A program made the position numbers and the translations under genes. A DNA stretch of 64,000 nucleotides from Branchinecta lynchi (Eukaryota > Arthropoda > Branchiopoda > Anostraca > Branchinectidae). A model generated the notes under the pieces. It was not told where the DNA came from. It did not search any database and was given only the letters and a program-made list of their open reading frames with translations. This document shows positions 1 to 12,004 of this stretch, in pieces. The first letter of the stretch is position 1. Every line of letters starts with the position of its first letter. The stretch is from positions 2,604,001 to 2,668,000 of the forward strand of contig JAKZAP010000011.1 of the NCBI GenBank assembly GCA_023053575.1, written 5' to 3'.

Positions 1-1207
1 TCAGGTCTAAAAACTTGCAAACCACCGCTCATGCAAACTTTCGGACAAAAGGAAGGGTAGAGGCTTGTAAAGTTTTGTTTTCATTTTATTGAAAAGCCGA
101 TACTGGAAATGGAACATCTGTCGTAACTGAGTTAGACAGGTTGATCAAAAATTTTAGAATGCAAAAATAAAGAAAGCGAAGTAAAGAGAAGTTTATAAAA
201 ATCAAGTTCTGGCAGTGGCATAGTTTGTTTTGTCGGGAGTCAAAACCTTGAAAGGGATAACGAGTGTTACGGATAGTATTAGGATATTAAATATCAAAGT
301 TGATTCCGTAATCTGAAATAATGCGGTCTGAGAAAAGCAACTCCATATTTGGTAATAATTCAAGCCTCGGGACGATGGAAGTAGCCTTATCAGTTCCCTG
401 TTGTTGAACATCCTCTTCCTGAGTTTTCAGGCACGTTTGATCAGGACTTTGGTTTAATCTTTTGTGGCGACTGCGGTTAGCTCCTACGCAATAAGCAAGA
501 ATAGGAATTTGATGTGAAGCTCGAAGCGGGCAGATGATTCTGAGAGTTGACTGTAGCGAGACATGTGTCTGTATTATTAGATTACCTTACGTGTTAACAG
601 AAGCAGGTTGTACTAAAGGAATAAATAAAGTAAGTGTTAAAGAAAAAGAACCGACCTCCTTAAACGAAAGACTACGATCCCTATACGCCTTCGAAGGGTG
701 AATACTGCTGCCGCTCGAACGCTACCATATAATGATCCCAAGTGGGACATAAGCAGCCGGTCCGAGTATAAAGAGTAATAACAGCAGGGCAAGAACATCA
801 CATCGGTTTAAATGCTAAAACGGGGAAGGCTCTCGCCAGAATTCACCCCACCGTTCCCTTCCTCGTTTTAGTACCTTGAAAGTACTAAAACGAGGAAGGA
901 AATGGTGGACTTGAAATATCTTGGTTGCCAACCCCTTGCTGGCCTCGGAGGAATTTAGTCGCTTACCGTCAGCACGAGAAATGAAAAGGTGAATTACAAT
1001 TTTTTTATAGTTGCGGACCCCTCGAGGAAGGGATGGTGAACTTTGAATCTGAATAGTTGCCAACCCTTTAAATAATACTAAATAGAGGAAGGTACGGTGC
1101 GGCGAATTCTGGCTACAGACTTCCTCGTTTTAGTATGCCCTTCCTTGTTTCAGCATGCCTTCCTGCTTTTCTCGCGTTCCATTCCCTTCCTGGTTGTAGT
1201 CGATCCC
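1..1207. other. Sequence outside the inverted repeat; intron 3 of the left astacin gene plus repeats
   Basis: No gene is recognisable. The stretch lies downstream of the third exon of the minus-strand astacin gene and would be its intron 3. It starts exactly where the giant inverted repeat loses similarity, with a minus-strand GGGATCGACTA motif like the end of a MITE family found elsewhere in the window. About 800-1200 contains several short AAAACGAGGAAGG-type repeats in both orientations. The remainder (1-800) shows nothing I can assign. Confidence 0.5.
857..899. repeat. Perfect hairpin, 18-bp stem with 7-nt loop
   Basis: 857-874 (ending TTTTAGTAC) is the exact reverse complement of 882-899, with 7 unpaired bases between. 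The arms are copies of the AAAACGAGGAAGG repeat in opposite orientation, so this is probably two abutting MITE ends rather than a functional RNA. Confidence 0.8.
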
Positions 1208-1219
1208 AAATTTCCTCAC

Positions 1220-4200
1220 CGTATTGCAGCCATCCGCCAAGTTGAGAGGCTGTGCTCCCCAGTGGATCCTTCCGACGTAAGAGCTACATCCCCCGTTCGG
1301 TCCGGGGTTGATGAAAGCAACCCAGTCTGCACCAGTGCCAGCTGGCAGCGCCGGATTTGACTTCTCGTAAAACTTCACGCATGTCTTGCTGGACCATTGT
1401 TCCATGGCACTTAATATGTTCGCGGTGCTCACGGTCACTATTAACAAATGAAGGAATTAGATCTCTTTCTCCGTCAGTCTTATTCAATGACATACACAGT
1501 AAAAAAAATTCTTGCAGTATTTGCTACTGGGATTAATCTTGTCACTGCAGTGAACTTTAATCTTTACTCGGAGCTCAACCAATCAACTAAAATCAACTAA
1601 AATTTTACTCCATTTGTTTAGTTGATTGGTTGATTTTGGTACGACGGCATGGTTTCCCACTTACTGTTTGTTGTTGTTTTTTTCTTTGCTTTCTTCCTTC
1701 ATTCTTTTTGTTCTTCCTCTTTCAGTTTTCTTCTTTTTTTGAAAAATTATGTGAGAATTAATATAAAGTGAAGTTTTTTTTTACAGCCCCGATTTGGGCT
1801 TTCCTGCAGTCAGAAGTATCAGCTACATGTATAAAGGATGGTAAGAGGGTTACATAAGGTGTGTTTATGTAGTTTAGCATGTAAAATTTGGTTTGTATAA
1901 TAAAGAGTATTAAACTAAAACTAAACTAAACTAAAGATACTTTTACAGTGTGTTGTTCACACAGACTCTGTCCATCTCGTAACGTTCCAGTGCGGACGCA
2001 AAAGCTGGAGTTTTTCGACACCAAGTAATGTTCACGATGAAGCGAAAAGGAACAATATGCAAACCAGCAATTTGTAGGTTCAATTCTTCCAACCCCCGAC
2101 GTTGTCCCTGACGTTCAACAACCTGACGACGACCCATGCAAGAAGGACCGAAGTATTGCTGCCAGAGCAACGTAGCTGACGTATCCGTTTTTGGGATCCC
2201 AAAACGTAAGTGGAGGGATACCTATGACATCGCAAAAGTTGTCCGTCTGCCCGTCCGTCCGTCTGTCCGTCCGTCTGTAAGCACGATAACTCTCGAAGGG
2301 AATGAGATATTTTGATGAAACTTGGTTTGACGGTTCGTTGGGTCGTCGGACCAGTCAAGTTCGTAGATGGGCTTTCTAGCTCTACATTTAGGGGTGGGGG
2401 AGGGGATTCAAATTAAGGGACAAACAAAAGATTTTGAAACAGCTAATAAGCAGTCGATTATGGGGTAAGAAGACATGCTGAACACGATGGTGAAAACCAT
2501 TTTGTCATCGGACTAGTAGTTCGTCCGGAATCCGGCCAAAACCGGAAAACTGTTGGAAGTCAAAGTTTTATTTCTAGTTGATTAGATAAGCTATTTCGGG
2601 GTATGAAGAGATGCTGAGTCCCTGTGTGACAATCGTATTTTACCCGGACATATAGTTCGAACGGAATCCGGCTGGAATCGGAAAATTTGTTATAAGCTAA
2701 ATTTCTATTTGAAGTTGATTAGATGTTCATTACTGGGGAAAGAAGATACCCTGATTTCGTCTTTGAGCTTTATTTTTTCGCCGGACAAGTAGTTCTGGAG
2801 TTCGGCCGGAACCGGGAAATTGGCAGAAGTGGCAGGAAGTTTTCGTCAAAACAGATATGACTTATAGGGGTAAACACACATGCTGAATCCAAATCTGAAC
2901 TTGGTTTTCTCAGGTGATTAGCTATTTGGCCTTAATCTGTTTCTGAATTTTAATTGTAAAAATGTTCAAGGAGTCTGGCGAAGACTGGATCTGGCTAAGA
3001 CAAGACCCAGTTGTCTTGATCAGATATTGAATTTTTGGGATCCCATCGAAACCTTTGGTCTTGTTCTGTTTGAATATAGTGAGCTTGTGCTCAAGGAGTA
3101 TTTATTCCGGATTCTTACAACAAGCGATGGCTAAAACGGACAGTCAGCTACTATGCTTTGGCGGCTTAGTTCTGCCGGATTCCTGGTGTACCCCTCGTCC
3201 GGCAAGAAAATAAAGTTCAAAACCGGATTTAGCATGCTGTTTTTACCCCTTTCTTGAATTCACAATCGAAGTGAGTAAAAACCGTTACTTCTAACTACTT
3301 TCCGAACTTAGCAAGATTTCGGATGAACAACTGAAAAGAAAAGATTCAAAAATCGATTTACTGTGTCTACACGGCCCAGAATCGACTATATAATCAGCTT
3401 GAACTGTTTTTCATCCTTATTCCGCATCCTCCTCCCAAACCCATAAATTTAAGGCTACATGGTCCATCTTCTAGCTGGACCTGTAGTTTGTCCCAAATGA
3501 AACTCTCACCAAGTTTGAAGAAATATCTCAAACCATTCGAGAGTTGTCGTGCTAACAGTCGGACAGACGGACATATGAAGCAATTGGGCTTAAATTAAAC
3601 AAGGGGAAAACTAAATTCTTGATCCAGAGCAACTCAAGTCTCACTTACCGAGGATTGAAGCGTAGTGGAGCCTATGCACGGATCGTTTCCAGAAAGTTGC
3701 GATTCAACCGGGAGATTCTAACATACTCCTACAATGCCACGGCTCTTCCCCACGTTCTATATCATTCCCATGTCTGGACATTCTTCAGTAACGAAAATCT
3801 TCGTCAAATTCGTTCAATTTTCTTTCGGTTTGGCAAATATCTGCTACGCCTCCCCCCCCCCCCCCTGAACAAGGAACAGCTATCTGATTGAGAAGTTTCG
3901 AATAGCTGATCCGTCTGCGACTGTCCTGACGTCCAATCAACAGAGGTTGCGTTCCCCCAACTTAACAATTGTTAACAATCGTTAACTTTACTTTGGGGCG
4001 GAGCTAACTGCAGTTTTAACGATCGTTAACTTTTCCCAGTTCTACAATTGTTAACTATTTTGTAACGATGCTCACCGACCATCGTTGCAAAATTGTTAAC
4101 AGTCGTTAAGCTCTGGAACTGAAATTGTAGGTGGGCGGAGCTTAAATTTCAAAATTAGAAACGTGGAACGCAAAAAGTTAACAATTTTTAACAATTTATT

Positions 4201-6555
4201 AAACAATCATTAAGTGGCGGAACGCGACCAGAATGAAACTAAATTGTAGTCATCCATGGAGCTCCATGATGTTTCGGTTTAGTGGCTTCCGATTATTTTG
4301 GTTATTTTTATTGTGTTTCTGTATTTTTTTTTTTTTTTTTTACCATACTCCGTCTCTACCTAAAGGAGCTACAAATAAAATTCAATTCAGTTCCGTCACT
4401 AACATTTTGGGCAGACTTGAAAATGCAAGAAAAAGCTTGGATCGACTAAAAAGAGGCACGGCACGGCACGAGATAGGGTAGGAGGCACGAAAACTAAAAT
4501 GGCCTTTCCAGGCTTTGGAGAGAGGGGCACAACCAATGTTCTAACATGCCTTCTTTTAGGCTCTGGAGTTACAAACTCTCACTTACTTGTCTACTTTTCT
4601 TACTTGATAATCTCTTTTTATTACTCGTGCCACCTGCGCCGTAACGCGCCGTGCCTCTTTTTAGTCGATCCCGGAACGCTGGCTACCTCGCAGCGGAGAC
4701 AAACGGAAGGTGGGATGAAAACTGATACTCACAGTTAGTTGAGAGGGTGTATGGAACAATGACGTTGCCCAGTGTGTCTTTGGGCCAGCGATACCAGGAA
4801 TCCCCAACAATGCCACGCGCCTTCGAGTTCCAGAGAGCCCACGTCTCTTCAGTGAACATCATGTCACCCATAATTTTGTGAGCAACAGGAGAACTCGAGT
4901 AATGCCGGCCGTAGTATCCTTCATTGTCAGTTATAGAGAGGATCTCGATGTCGTCACTGGCATAACGATTGACTTCAGCTCGCACAAAGGCGACGGCAAG
5001 TGCCTAGAAAAAAAACGAGTTAAAGCGGAATCCGAAATAATGATCTTGTCAGGTTGCCGAGTTTTCCAGCGTCTTTACAACCAAGCCTGAAATTCACATC
5101 AGTTCAGTCCTGATTCATCCCTATCCCCAGCTCTTCCCACCAACGTCGGATCTGGCTCGGACCCCTTCAGCTGAATGCTGTAAGTGCCAGAAGAAAGGAT
5201 AAAATACTAGAATAAGGTCTTATTCTTAAAAATAGTGGTGGTAATTAAATACAGTAAAATGGTCGGGTTTTTTCAATCCATCTGACTATACACATCATGT
5301 GGAGATGTTAGAAGAGCTTATGATCACTGATCGAAATTCTACTGGCATTATTTGTATGAGTGGGAGATCAGTGTAGGTCTATCATCCTAGGCTTTTCGTC
5401 CTTTCTCCTAGTCTTCTCGTCGTCGTCATTTCGTCGTTTCGTCGTCGTCATTTCGTCCTCGTCATTTCGTCTTCGTCCTCTCGTCCTCATCCCTTTCATA
5501 CTAGGCATTTCGTTTTTGGGATCCCAAAACGTAAGTGGAGGGATACCTATGACATCGCAAAAGTTGTCCGTCCGTCTGTCAGCACGCTAACTCTCGAAGG
5601 AAATAAGATATTTTGGTGAAAATTGGCGTGAGGACTCTTCGAGTCAAGGGAAAGGTCAAGTTCGTAGATGGGTCCGATAGCTGCATATTTAGGGGACGGA
5701 GAGGTGTTTGAAATTAAGGGGCGAAGAAAATATTTTTTAAAAGCTAATGAGATAGTTATTACGGGGTACGACGACATGCTGAACACGAATATGAAAATTA
5801 TTTTCACGCCGGACAAGTAGTTCACCCGGAATCCAGCTAAAACCGGAAAGTTTGTTAAAAGTAAAAGTTTTATCTGAAGTTGATTAGATATCCGATTTAG
5901 GAGTAAGGAGATATGCTGAGTCCTAATATGAAAATGATTTTCTCGTCGGACAAGTAGATCACCCGGAATCCGGCCAAAATCGGAAAGTTTGTCAAATATA
6001 AAAGATTAATCTTAAGTTGATTAGATGTTCGATTTAAGAATAGTGGAACATGGTGAATCCAAATATGAAAATTTTTTTGTCGCCGGACAAGTAGATCGCC
6101 TTGAATCCGGCCATAACCGGGAAATCTGTTAAAAGTAAAAGTTTTATATGGATTTCATTAGGTGTTCGACTTACGGGTAAGAAGACATGCTGAATTCGTG
6201 TATGACAGTCATTTTATACCTGGACACATAGTTCGCCACGAATCCTGCTGGATCGGTAAATTTTTTAAAAGTTGATAAGAGGTTCAACTTAGGGGTATGG
6301 AGATCCACGGGTATGGACATTTCAACTTCAATTTTTTGAAAGACAAGTAGTTAGCCGGCTAAAACCGGAAATTTGGCAGATCCCATTTAAGGTTTTTGGG
6401 ATCCCATCGAAACCTTTGGTCTTGTTCAAGTTCGAGAGAAATTTATAGAGGGGTAGGAGTCGTGAGATTTGTCAATGCAAGATACACACAAAATAAAATT
6501 AAGTTTCCAAAAGAAAAGTGAGTCTTACCAAGAAGGCGGTTGTTTTCAGCGTCAT
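1220..6555 (-). CDS. Astacin-family (M12A) zinc metalloprotease, left copy, exons 1-3
   Basis: Secreted zinc endopeptidase of the astacin family, 5' part only. Exons on the minus strand are 6555-6529, 5003-4733 and 1437-1220, all with GT-AG junctions. Exon 1 plus the start of exon 2 encode a short basic then hydrophobic signal peptide ending near VRAEV. Exon 2 carries the propeptide, with an IMGDMM motif matching the family FxGD aspartate switch, and the start of the catalytic domain (RWPKDTLGNVIVPYTL). Exon 3 continues the catalytic domain (EQWSSKTCVKF, GGCSSYVGR). The zinc-site exon would lie left of base 1. All visible splice sites are intact and there is no stop, so the gene may be functional. 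It differs from the right copy at about 9 residues in exon 3 and 3 in exon 2, so it is a diverged paralogue or a second haplotype. A TATA box lies at 6605-6612. Confidence 0.85.
1575..1633. repeat. Inverted repeat, 17-bp arms (TCAACCAATCAACTAAA)
   Basis: 1575-1591 and 1617-1633 are reverse complements separated by 25 bp. A diverged copy lies in the right arm near 57050-57110, so it predates the duplication. Probably a small foldback MITE in intron 2 of the astacin gene. Confidence 0.6.
2193..3065 (+). mobile_element. GGGATCCC-bounded repetitive element, copy 1
   Basis: Begins with GGGATCCCAAAACGTAAG and ends with GGGATCCCATCGAAACC followed by TTTGGTCTTGTT. The interior is a degenerate tandem array with a period of roughly 130 bp, whose units contain CCGGACAAGTAGTTCG and GAAGTTGATTAGATG motifs. 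No coding capacity is seen. It is absent from the matching place of the right arm. Its class is unknown: no terminal inverted repeat and no obvious target duplication. Confidence 0.7.
3585..3893 (+). pseudogene. Fragment of a non-LTR reverse transcriptase (C-terminal region)
   Basis: An open stretch encodes LNKGKTKFL, then GAYARIVSRKLRFNREI and FFSNENLRQIRSIFFRFGKYLLRLP. The order and spacing resemble the region after the catalytic YADD motif in the complete minus-strand LINE of this window (KCEYL..., SSYFRFCKFLLYLP). The fragment ends in a C15 tract, has no catalytic motif and lies in intron 2 of the left astacin gene. The mirror copy is at 53530-53875. Confidence 0.65.
4439..4672. mobile_element. 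MITE with GGATCGACTAAAA terminal inverted repeats
   Basis: 234 bp flanked by GGATCGACTAAAAAGAGGCA and its reverse complement. Non-coding. It lies in intron 2 of the left astacin gene. The counterpart in the right arm is 53058-53260, so this insertion predates the duplication. Related copies occur at 9580-9755 and 48937-49111. Confidence 0.8.
5397..5500 (+). repeat. TCGTC-rich microsatellite
   Basis: Imperfect repeats of CGTC/TTTCGTC. The reverse complement is in the right arm at about 52235-52310. Non-coding, in intron 1 of the astacin gene. Confidence 0.7.
5518..6426 (+). mobile_element. GGGATCCC-bounded repetitive element, copy 2, with an empty site in the right arm
   Basis: 909 bp, from GGGATCCCAAAACGTAAG to GGTTTTTGGGATCCCATCG followed by AAACCTTTGGTCTTGTT. 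The right arm near 52195 shows the uninterrupted host site (CGTTTTT directly followed by CAAGTTCGAG), so both ends are defined. At most 2 bp (AA/TT) could be a target duplication. It inserted beside an A/T run. The interior has several units of about 130 bp. It lies in intron 1 of the left astacin gene. Confidence 0.8.
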
Positions 6556-6604
6556 CTTCTGAACGCCAGTTAAAACGCTCTGACTTCAGAAAAAGAGTCA
6601 GTAG

Positions 6605-6612
6605 TTTATATA
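6605..6612 (-). promoter_or_regulatory. TATA box of the left astacin gene
   Basis: TATATAAA on the minus strand, 50 bp upstream of the ATG at 6555. It is conserved at the same distance in the right arm (52013-52020). Confidence 0.7.
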
Positions 6613-7523
6613 CTAGGCTCATACAAAAGATATACAGATTCTGTTCTGCTTAAAAATAGAAACACCTGTTTAAAATGTCAGGACGAACAAAGACCTACCG
6701 GAGCCCAAGCTGATTTAACAATCTGTACTGTCAGTTTGTTTGTTTTTCGTTTTTTTTATGTTTTCCACAGGAGCGTTTGTGCAGGTTATTGAGACACACT
6801 TGTGGGCTTTCTAGTAACCCATTCGCTGGAGGTCGATAAATTTCGGCTTTTCAGTTTTTGATTGGAGAGATCCGTGACATAGCGTCATTGGGTTTTTATG
6901 GCACTTGCAGTTCTTGGCTCAATTGCCATTAGGGGGGGAATGCGGGACAAGAGGGGTGTGGAGTGGAGGGGTGAATGCGGAATCTTAAGGCATGCAGAAC
7001 TTTCAAAGGATGGTCGGATCGAGTGAAACTTGATAATTGGCCAAAGAACACGCCTCAGATGTTCTGTTTCAATTCCGGGCCGGATCCTGCAACTTCCCGG
7101 ATCCGGGAACACGCCTCAGATGTTCTGTTTCAACTCCGGACCGGATCCGGCAACTATGTGGGGGGGGGGGGGACCAAAAATCCCGTGATACAAGGGGGGT
7201 CATCGGGACTGGACTTGGTGAGAAGAAAAAGCAGGAGCCCTTGGGGAGGGGGGGGGTGCCGTAGAGCTTGTGAGACGCAATCCTCTGTAAGGAGTGACCT
7301 GATTCCTGAGGAGTCCCCCCCCCGAAATATACACAAATAATCACTTCTTATAGGTTTTTCCCTCTGATTTATGTCTTTTTTGTCCGATCCGCCGGCAACC
7401 CCCCCCCCCCCCCCGGGAAATAAATTCCTGGATACGGGCCTTATTAAGAGTATGGTGAATAAATTCGTCGCACTAAAACCGTGTAGCAAAAACCCAAGTA
7501 GCATAAAAGTAATACCAGAGAAG
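6613..7523. other. Upstream region of the left astacin gene; C/G-tract-rich repeat
   Basis: No gene seen. About 6930-7420 belongs to a dispersed repeat characterised by runs of G or C and by CACGCCTCAGATGTTCTG. That unit is locally duplicated at about 7050 and 7110. The same repeat appears at about 50830-51590 in the right arm and in diverged form at about 63600-63830. Confidence 0.5.
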
Positions 7524-8031
7524 AACAAGACCAAAGGTTTCGATGGGATCCCAAAAATCTAATACTTGACCCCGACAATTGCGAACGAACTACCATACTT
7601 GTCCAGAAAAAAAAATGAAAGTTTAGAAGCGATTCAGCGTATCTCCTTTTCCGTATAAAGAACGTCTAATCAACTTCAAGTAAAACTTTTACTTTTAACA
7701 AATTTTCCGGTTTTGGCCGAATTCCGAGCGAACTACTTGTACGATGACAAAATGGTTTTCACCACCGTGTTCAGCATGTCTTCTTACCTCACAATCGACT
7801 ATCACATCATCTGTTTAAAAATATTTCATTTGCCCCTCAATTTAAACCCCCTCCCCCACACTTAAATGTAGAGCTACCTACGAACTCGACCTTACTCTTG
7901 ACCCAAAGAGTCCTCACACCAAGTTTCATTAAAATATCTCATTCCCTTCGAAAGTTATAGTGCGCACACACGGACAAACGGACAACTTTTGCGATGTCAT
8001 AGGTATCCCTCCACTTACGTTTTGGGATCCC
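7524..8031 (-). mobile_element. GGGATCCC-bounded repetitive element, copy 3 (short)
   Basis: Inverse orientation: starts AACAAGACCAAAGGTTTC and ends TTACGTTTTGGGATCCC beside AAAAAG. The right arm near 50755 lacks it. Only about 508 bp, so it holds fewer internal units than copies 1 and 2. Confidence 0.75.
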
Positions 8032-8079
8032 AAAAAGTACTACCTAACAAAATTTATTAGCTAATTTTCGGAAATTTTC

Positions 8080-10140
8080 GGTCACTAGCCGACTACTGTA
8101 CTACGACTACTGTAAGAAATAGGAAATCCGGTGTTGCCGACTAGTTGGCTGCGGGATAAAAACGTAGATGATTTTTTTTTGTTTTCCACCTAGTTCGCCA
8201 CTGTAAGAAATTTCGTATAAGAAATCCCGCGTTGCCAACTAGTTGGCTGCGACAAGATAGGAGAAAAGTTCCTAGCCAACTAGTTTGCTACCGAAGAAGA
8301 TACTCTATGGAATCCCACACTGTCAACTAGTTGGCGACGACGAGAAACCGTATAAGAGAAAATTTTGTATCCAACTATAGTTGAATATGTTTCACACTTG
8401 AAAATACGTTATTTCGATGTTCCGCTATTCACGAATTTTCGATTTTCAAATAGTGGAATTTTCGTGCGTTTTGTGGTACCTCTATGCGCTTGTATTTTTG
8501 TTGAACTAGGAAGATTTATGATTTATGTTTGTTAAGGCACTAAGCAATCTTCACCAAGCTCGCCACTTGCGTTTGTCTTGAGATTAAAATTTCCCGCGAC
8601 ATAGTAGAATTTTCGTTGCGGGGACGGACTCTGAACGTCATAATTGGAGCAAATAGTGGAAAATAAAAACATACCTTTGAAGAATCCAAATAATCCAAAG
8701 TATTCAGTTAATGACACACATATAAGTTGGCTTTTCTGCTAAAGTTTAAGGGTTCGAAAAATTTCCACTATTCAGATTGTCTGAACACTGATGGGAATTT
8801 CGGAAACCATCCAACTAGTTAGAGCAGCTTTCAGTCTCAAAAAGGATTTCGACCCCAATAGTTGGCTATGCGTCACTTTGTCTAATACGGAATGAACTAA
8901 CGTCCACTAATTGGATAGTATCTTTATAATTTTTCTTTTTTAGCGAATTAGTTTGATAATTCTGCATTCCTTGACGAATCTTCTTCTAATAGCAAACTAG
9001 TCGGGTAATCACTAGTAGCCAATTCTGGTTTCGTAGCCAACTAGCTGGACCATCACCTTTTCCTCTGTCACCGACACACGGACGGAAAAGCGATCGGTAT
9101 ATTGCACTTAGGCCGGAGTCTGATAGTGCCATAAAACTAGGCGTTAGCGACGGTGAAAAAGAATTTGTGAGATCAACAGAGTGTAAAATGTGGGACAAGA
9201 CTGATTTTGGGAAAAGTTTATTGTGGTTGCGATTTTTTATCTGTAAACAATAAATAAGTGGAATTAAATCAAACAATCAGGATGAGCAAAGGTGAAAATA
9301 ATGTGAACTATGACTTTACAGACTTATTCAATCGCCAGAATATTTTGATTTTCGAACAACATTCGCTTTGGAGCCCATTCTCCGTGTTCTCTCTGTTTTC
9401 CCTCGAAGGAGTCCCCAGGAAGTGATTTCCTCAATCCTCGTGGTCTCCTGCGACACCCTGAGGAGTCTCTTTGGAACGGCAAGATTACGCCTAATGCACC
9501 CCTAATTAGATAATCAGTGCGTGTCTGTTTGAATATCCTTATTTTACTGAATTAGTTGGAAAATCCTGCATTCCATGAAGGGGTCAACTAAACAGAGGCG
9601 CGGCACGGCACTATATAATGTAGGAGGCACGAGCACTAAAAAGAGACATGAAAACAAAAAGGGACCTTTCAGGTTTCAGAATGAGGGGAGGGAACAACGA
9701 TCTAACGTGCCTTCTTTTAGGCTGCGTCATGCCGTGACTCTTTTTAGTCGATCCCTTCCGTGACGATTGTATTTATCGTTCCTCTTCTCATTTTCTTGTT
9801 GTAGGAACTAGTTCGCTTATCGGAGCCGTCGTATTGTGGCCAACTAGTTGGATAATCATCCGCCGTTCCTACAGGAATTGTGCATAATCTGTGAACAATG
9901 AATATCTTTATAAATATCTTATTTTAGCAAATTACTTTGATAATTCTGCATTCCTTGACGAATTTTCTCAACTAGTCGGATAATCATACGGCGTTGCTAG
10001 AAAAAATTTTCTATTTTAGTGAACTAGTTGGATAATCATCTTGCGTTCCTATAGAAATATTCTTAGCGCAGCCAACTAGTTGAATAATCATACTCCGTTC
10101 CTATAGAAAGTTTCTAACTGTGGCCAACTAGTCAGATCGC
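8080..10140. repeat. Region of dispersed CAACTAGTTGG palindromes
   Basis: The palindrome CAACTAGTTGG and close variants recur many times, often followed by ATAATCAT or CGGATAATC and by TTCCTATAGGAACG-like blocks. No gene is visible. About 8400-8800 holds a different AT-rich repeat, shared with 49880-50370 and 60090-60585. Mirrored at about 48600-50720. Confidence 0.6.
9580..9755. mobile_element. MITE of the GGATCGACTAAAA family (diverged)
   Basis: Bounded by GGGTCAACTAAACAGAGG and TTTTTAGTCGATCCC. The mirror copy is 48937-49111. Non-coding. Confidence 0.7.
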
Positions 10141-10530
10141 GCGATGTACCTATTCTTACCTGTTTATACGACAATTTCTTATGTAATCGCACTAGAGGTG
10201 TTCCATATAGGATGAATATGTTCCCGTGTGTGGACGTGGACTTTAGATAATTCGTTACGCATACGCTGTAGACAACTTACAAAAAAATACCGGTTACAAC
10301 CAGATTCCGGACGTATTATATGTCCGGGTAAAAAAGGCTTGTCATATACTGACTCAGTGTCTCTTCTTTATATATTAGCCAACTAGTCGGATCGGGCGAT
10401 GTACCTATTCTTACCTGTTTATACGACAATTTCTAGTGTAATCGCACTAGAGGTGTTCCATCTAGGATGAATATGTTCCCGTGTGTGAACGTGGACTTCA
10501 GATAATTCGTTACGCTTACGCTATAGATAT
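10130..10530. repeat. Tandem duplication, about 250-bp period
   Basis: The block from CGATGTACCTATTCTTACC to GATAATTCGTTACGC occurs twice, at about 10140 and 10390, with few differences. Both copies are also present in the right arm (about 48270-48620). Confidence 0.7.
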
Positions 10531-12004
10531 CAGGTCATTATTTATTTAGGATAGATTAAAATGACGCACGGTATGAGTAATAAAAAGAGATTAGCAAGTA
10601 GCAGAACTAGAGAAGCAAGTGAGAGTTCGTAACTCTGGAGCCTAAAAGAAGGCACGTTAGAGTTCTGTTTTAACTTGAGAAGAATACGTTGTTCGTTATG
10701 CCGAGCTCATAATGCTGTCTGTATTTTTTGGCAAACATATGAGTTGACTGGAAATAAACTGGCAGACAGTTGTACGAAGGACTTTTAGAGTAATAAAAAT
10801 ACAAGATGCAGATTTTGAACTAAATTCAGAAATCTAGGACCCCAACGTCAGAGCTTCGTAAACAGTCAGAGGGCATATGGCAGGATCTCACGGAGAAAAC
10901 CAAAGATTGATTTGACGGGGGAGAGGGGAGAAATTGGTTTTGTTCATAGATATTTTGTTGTAAATGTTTGCAGATTCCTGTTTTTTCTTTCTTTGTAATG
11001 TACTCGCCGATTATGGTGAATAGAAAAAACAATACCAGAGGTTTCGATGGATCCAAAAAATCTAATATTTGAGCCAGACAATTGCGTCTTGTCTTCGCCA
11101 GATCCGGTCTTCGACAGGCTATAATCATCAGAGAAAACCAACTTCAGATATACCTCTTAACCTCTACAAGCCATATCTATTCTGACCATACTGACCGAAA
11201 CTTCCTGCTTTACTTCTGCCAAATTTACGGTTTCGGCCGAATTCCGAGCAAACTAATTGTCCAGCAAAAAAAGAAAATTCAGAAACGAATTCAGCATATA
11301 TCCGTATCTCTATAGTGAATATCTAAGCAACTTCAAATAAAACTTTAACTTATTAAAAAAGTTCCGGTTACAACCAGATTCCAGACGTATTGTATGTCGG
11401 GGTAAACAAGACCAAAGGTGTCGATGGGATCCCAAAAATCTAAGATTTGATCCAGACAACTGGGTCTTGTCTTCGCCAGGCTAACCATCAGAGAAAACCG
11501 AGTTCAGATATTTTTTCTACCTATCTATCTACACCTCTATAAGCCATATCTATTTTGACGATACTGACCGAAACTTCCTGCTTTATACTACTGCCAAATT
11601 TGCGGTTTTGCCCGAATTCCAAGCGAACTACTAGTCCAGCAAAAAAAGAAAATTCAGAAATGAAACCGGCGTATCTCCTTATCCCTATAAAGAACATCTA
11701 ACCAACTTTAAATAAAATTTTGACTTAAAAAAAAATGCGGGTACAACCGAATTCCTGACTAATTATATGTCCGGGTAAAAAAGTATCATCATATACAGAC
11801 TCAGCGTCTCTTCTTACCTTAAGTCTATCATCTAATCAACTTCAGATAAAGCTTTTGCTTTTAACATATTTTCTGGTTTTGGCCGGATTACAGGCGAACT
11901 AGTTGTCCGGCGAGAAAATGGTTTCACCACCATGCTCAGCATGTCTTCTTACCTCTAAATCAAACATTTAATCAACTTCAAATCAAACTTTTACTTTCAA
12001 CCAA
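10530..12004. repeat. Host flank of the old Polinton, built of GGGATCCC-family fragments
   Basis: Non-coding. It includes partial copies of the GGGATCCC element (near 11040 and 11402-11440) and its internal units of about 130 bp, plus a MITE remnant near 10560-10660. The last bases before the Polinton are ACTTTCAACCAA; the right flank begins with the reverse complement TTGGTTGAAAGT. Confidence 0.6.

Noticed and set aside
7154..7534. Proline-rich ORFs around poly-C/poly-G tracts
   Set aside because: Homopolymer translation in a dispersed repeat; no start context or domain, and not conserved in the other arm.
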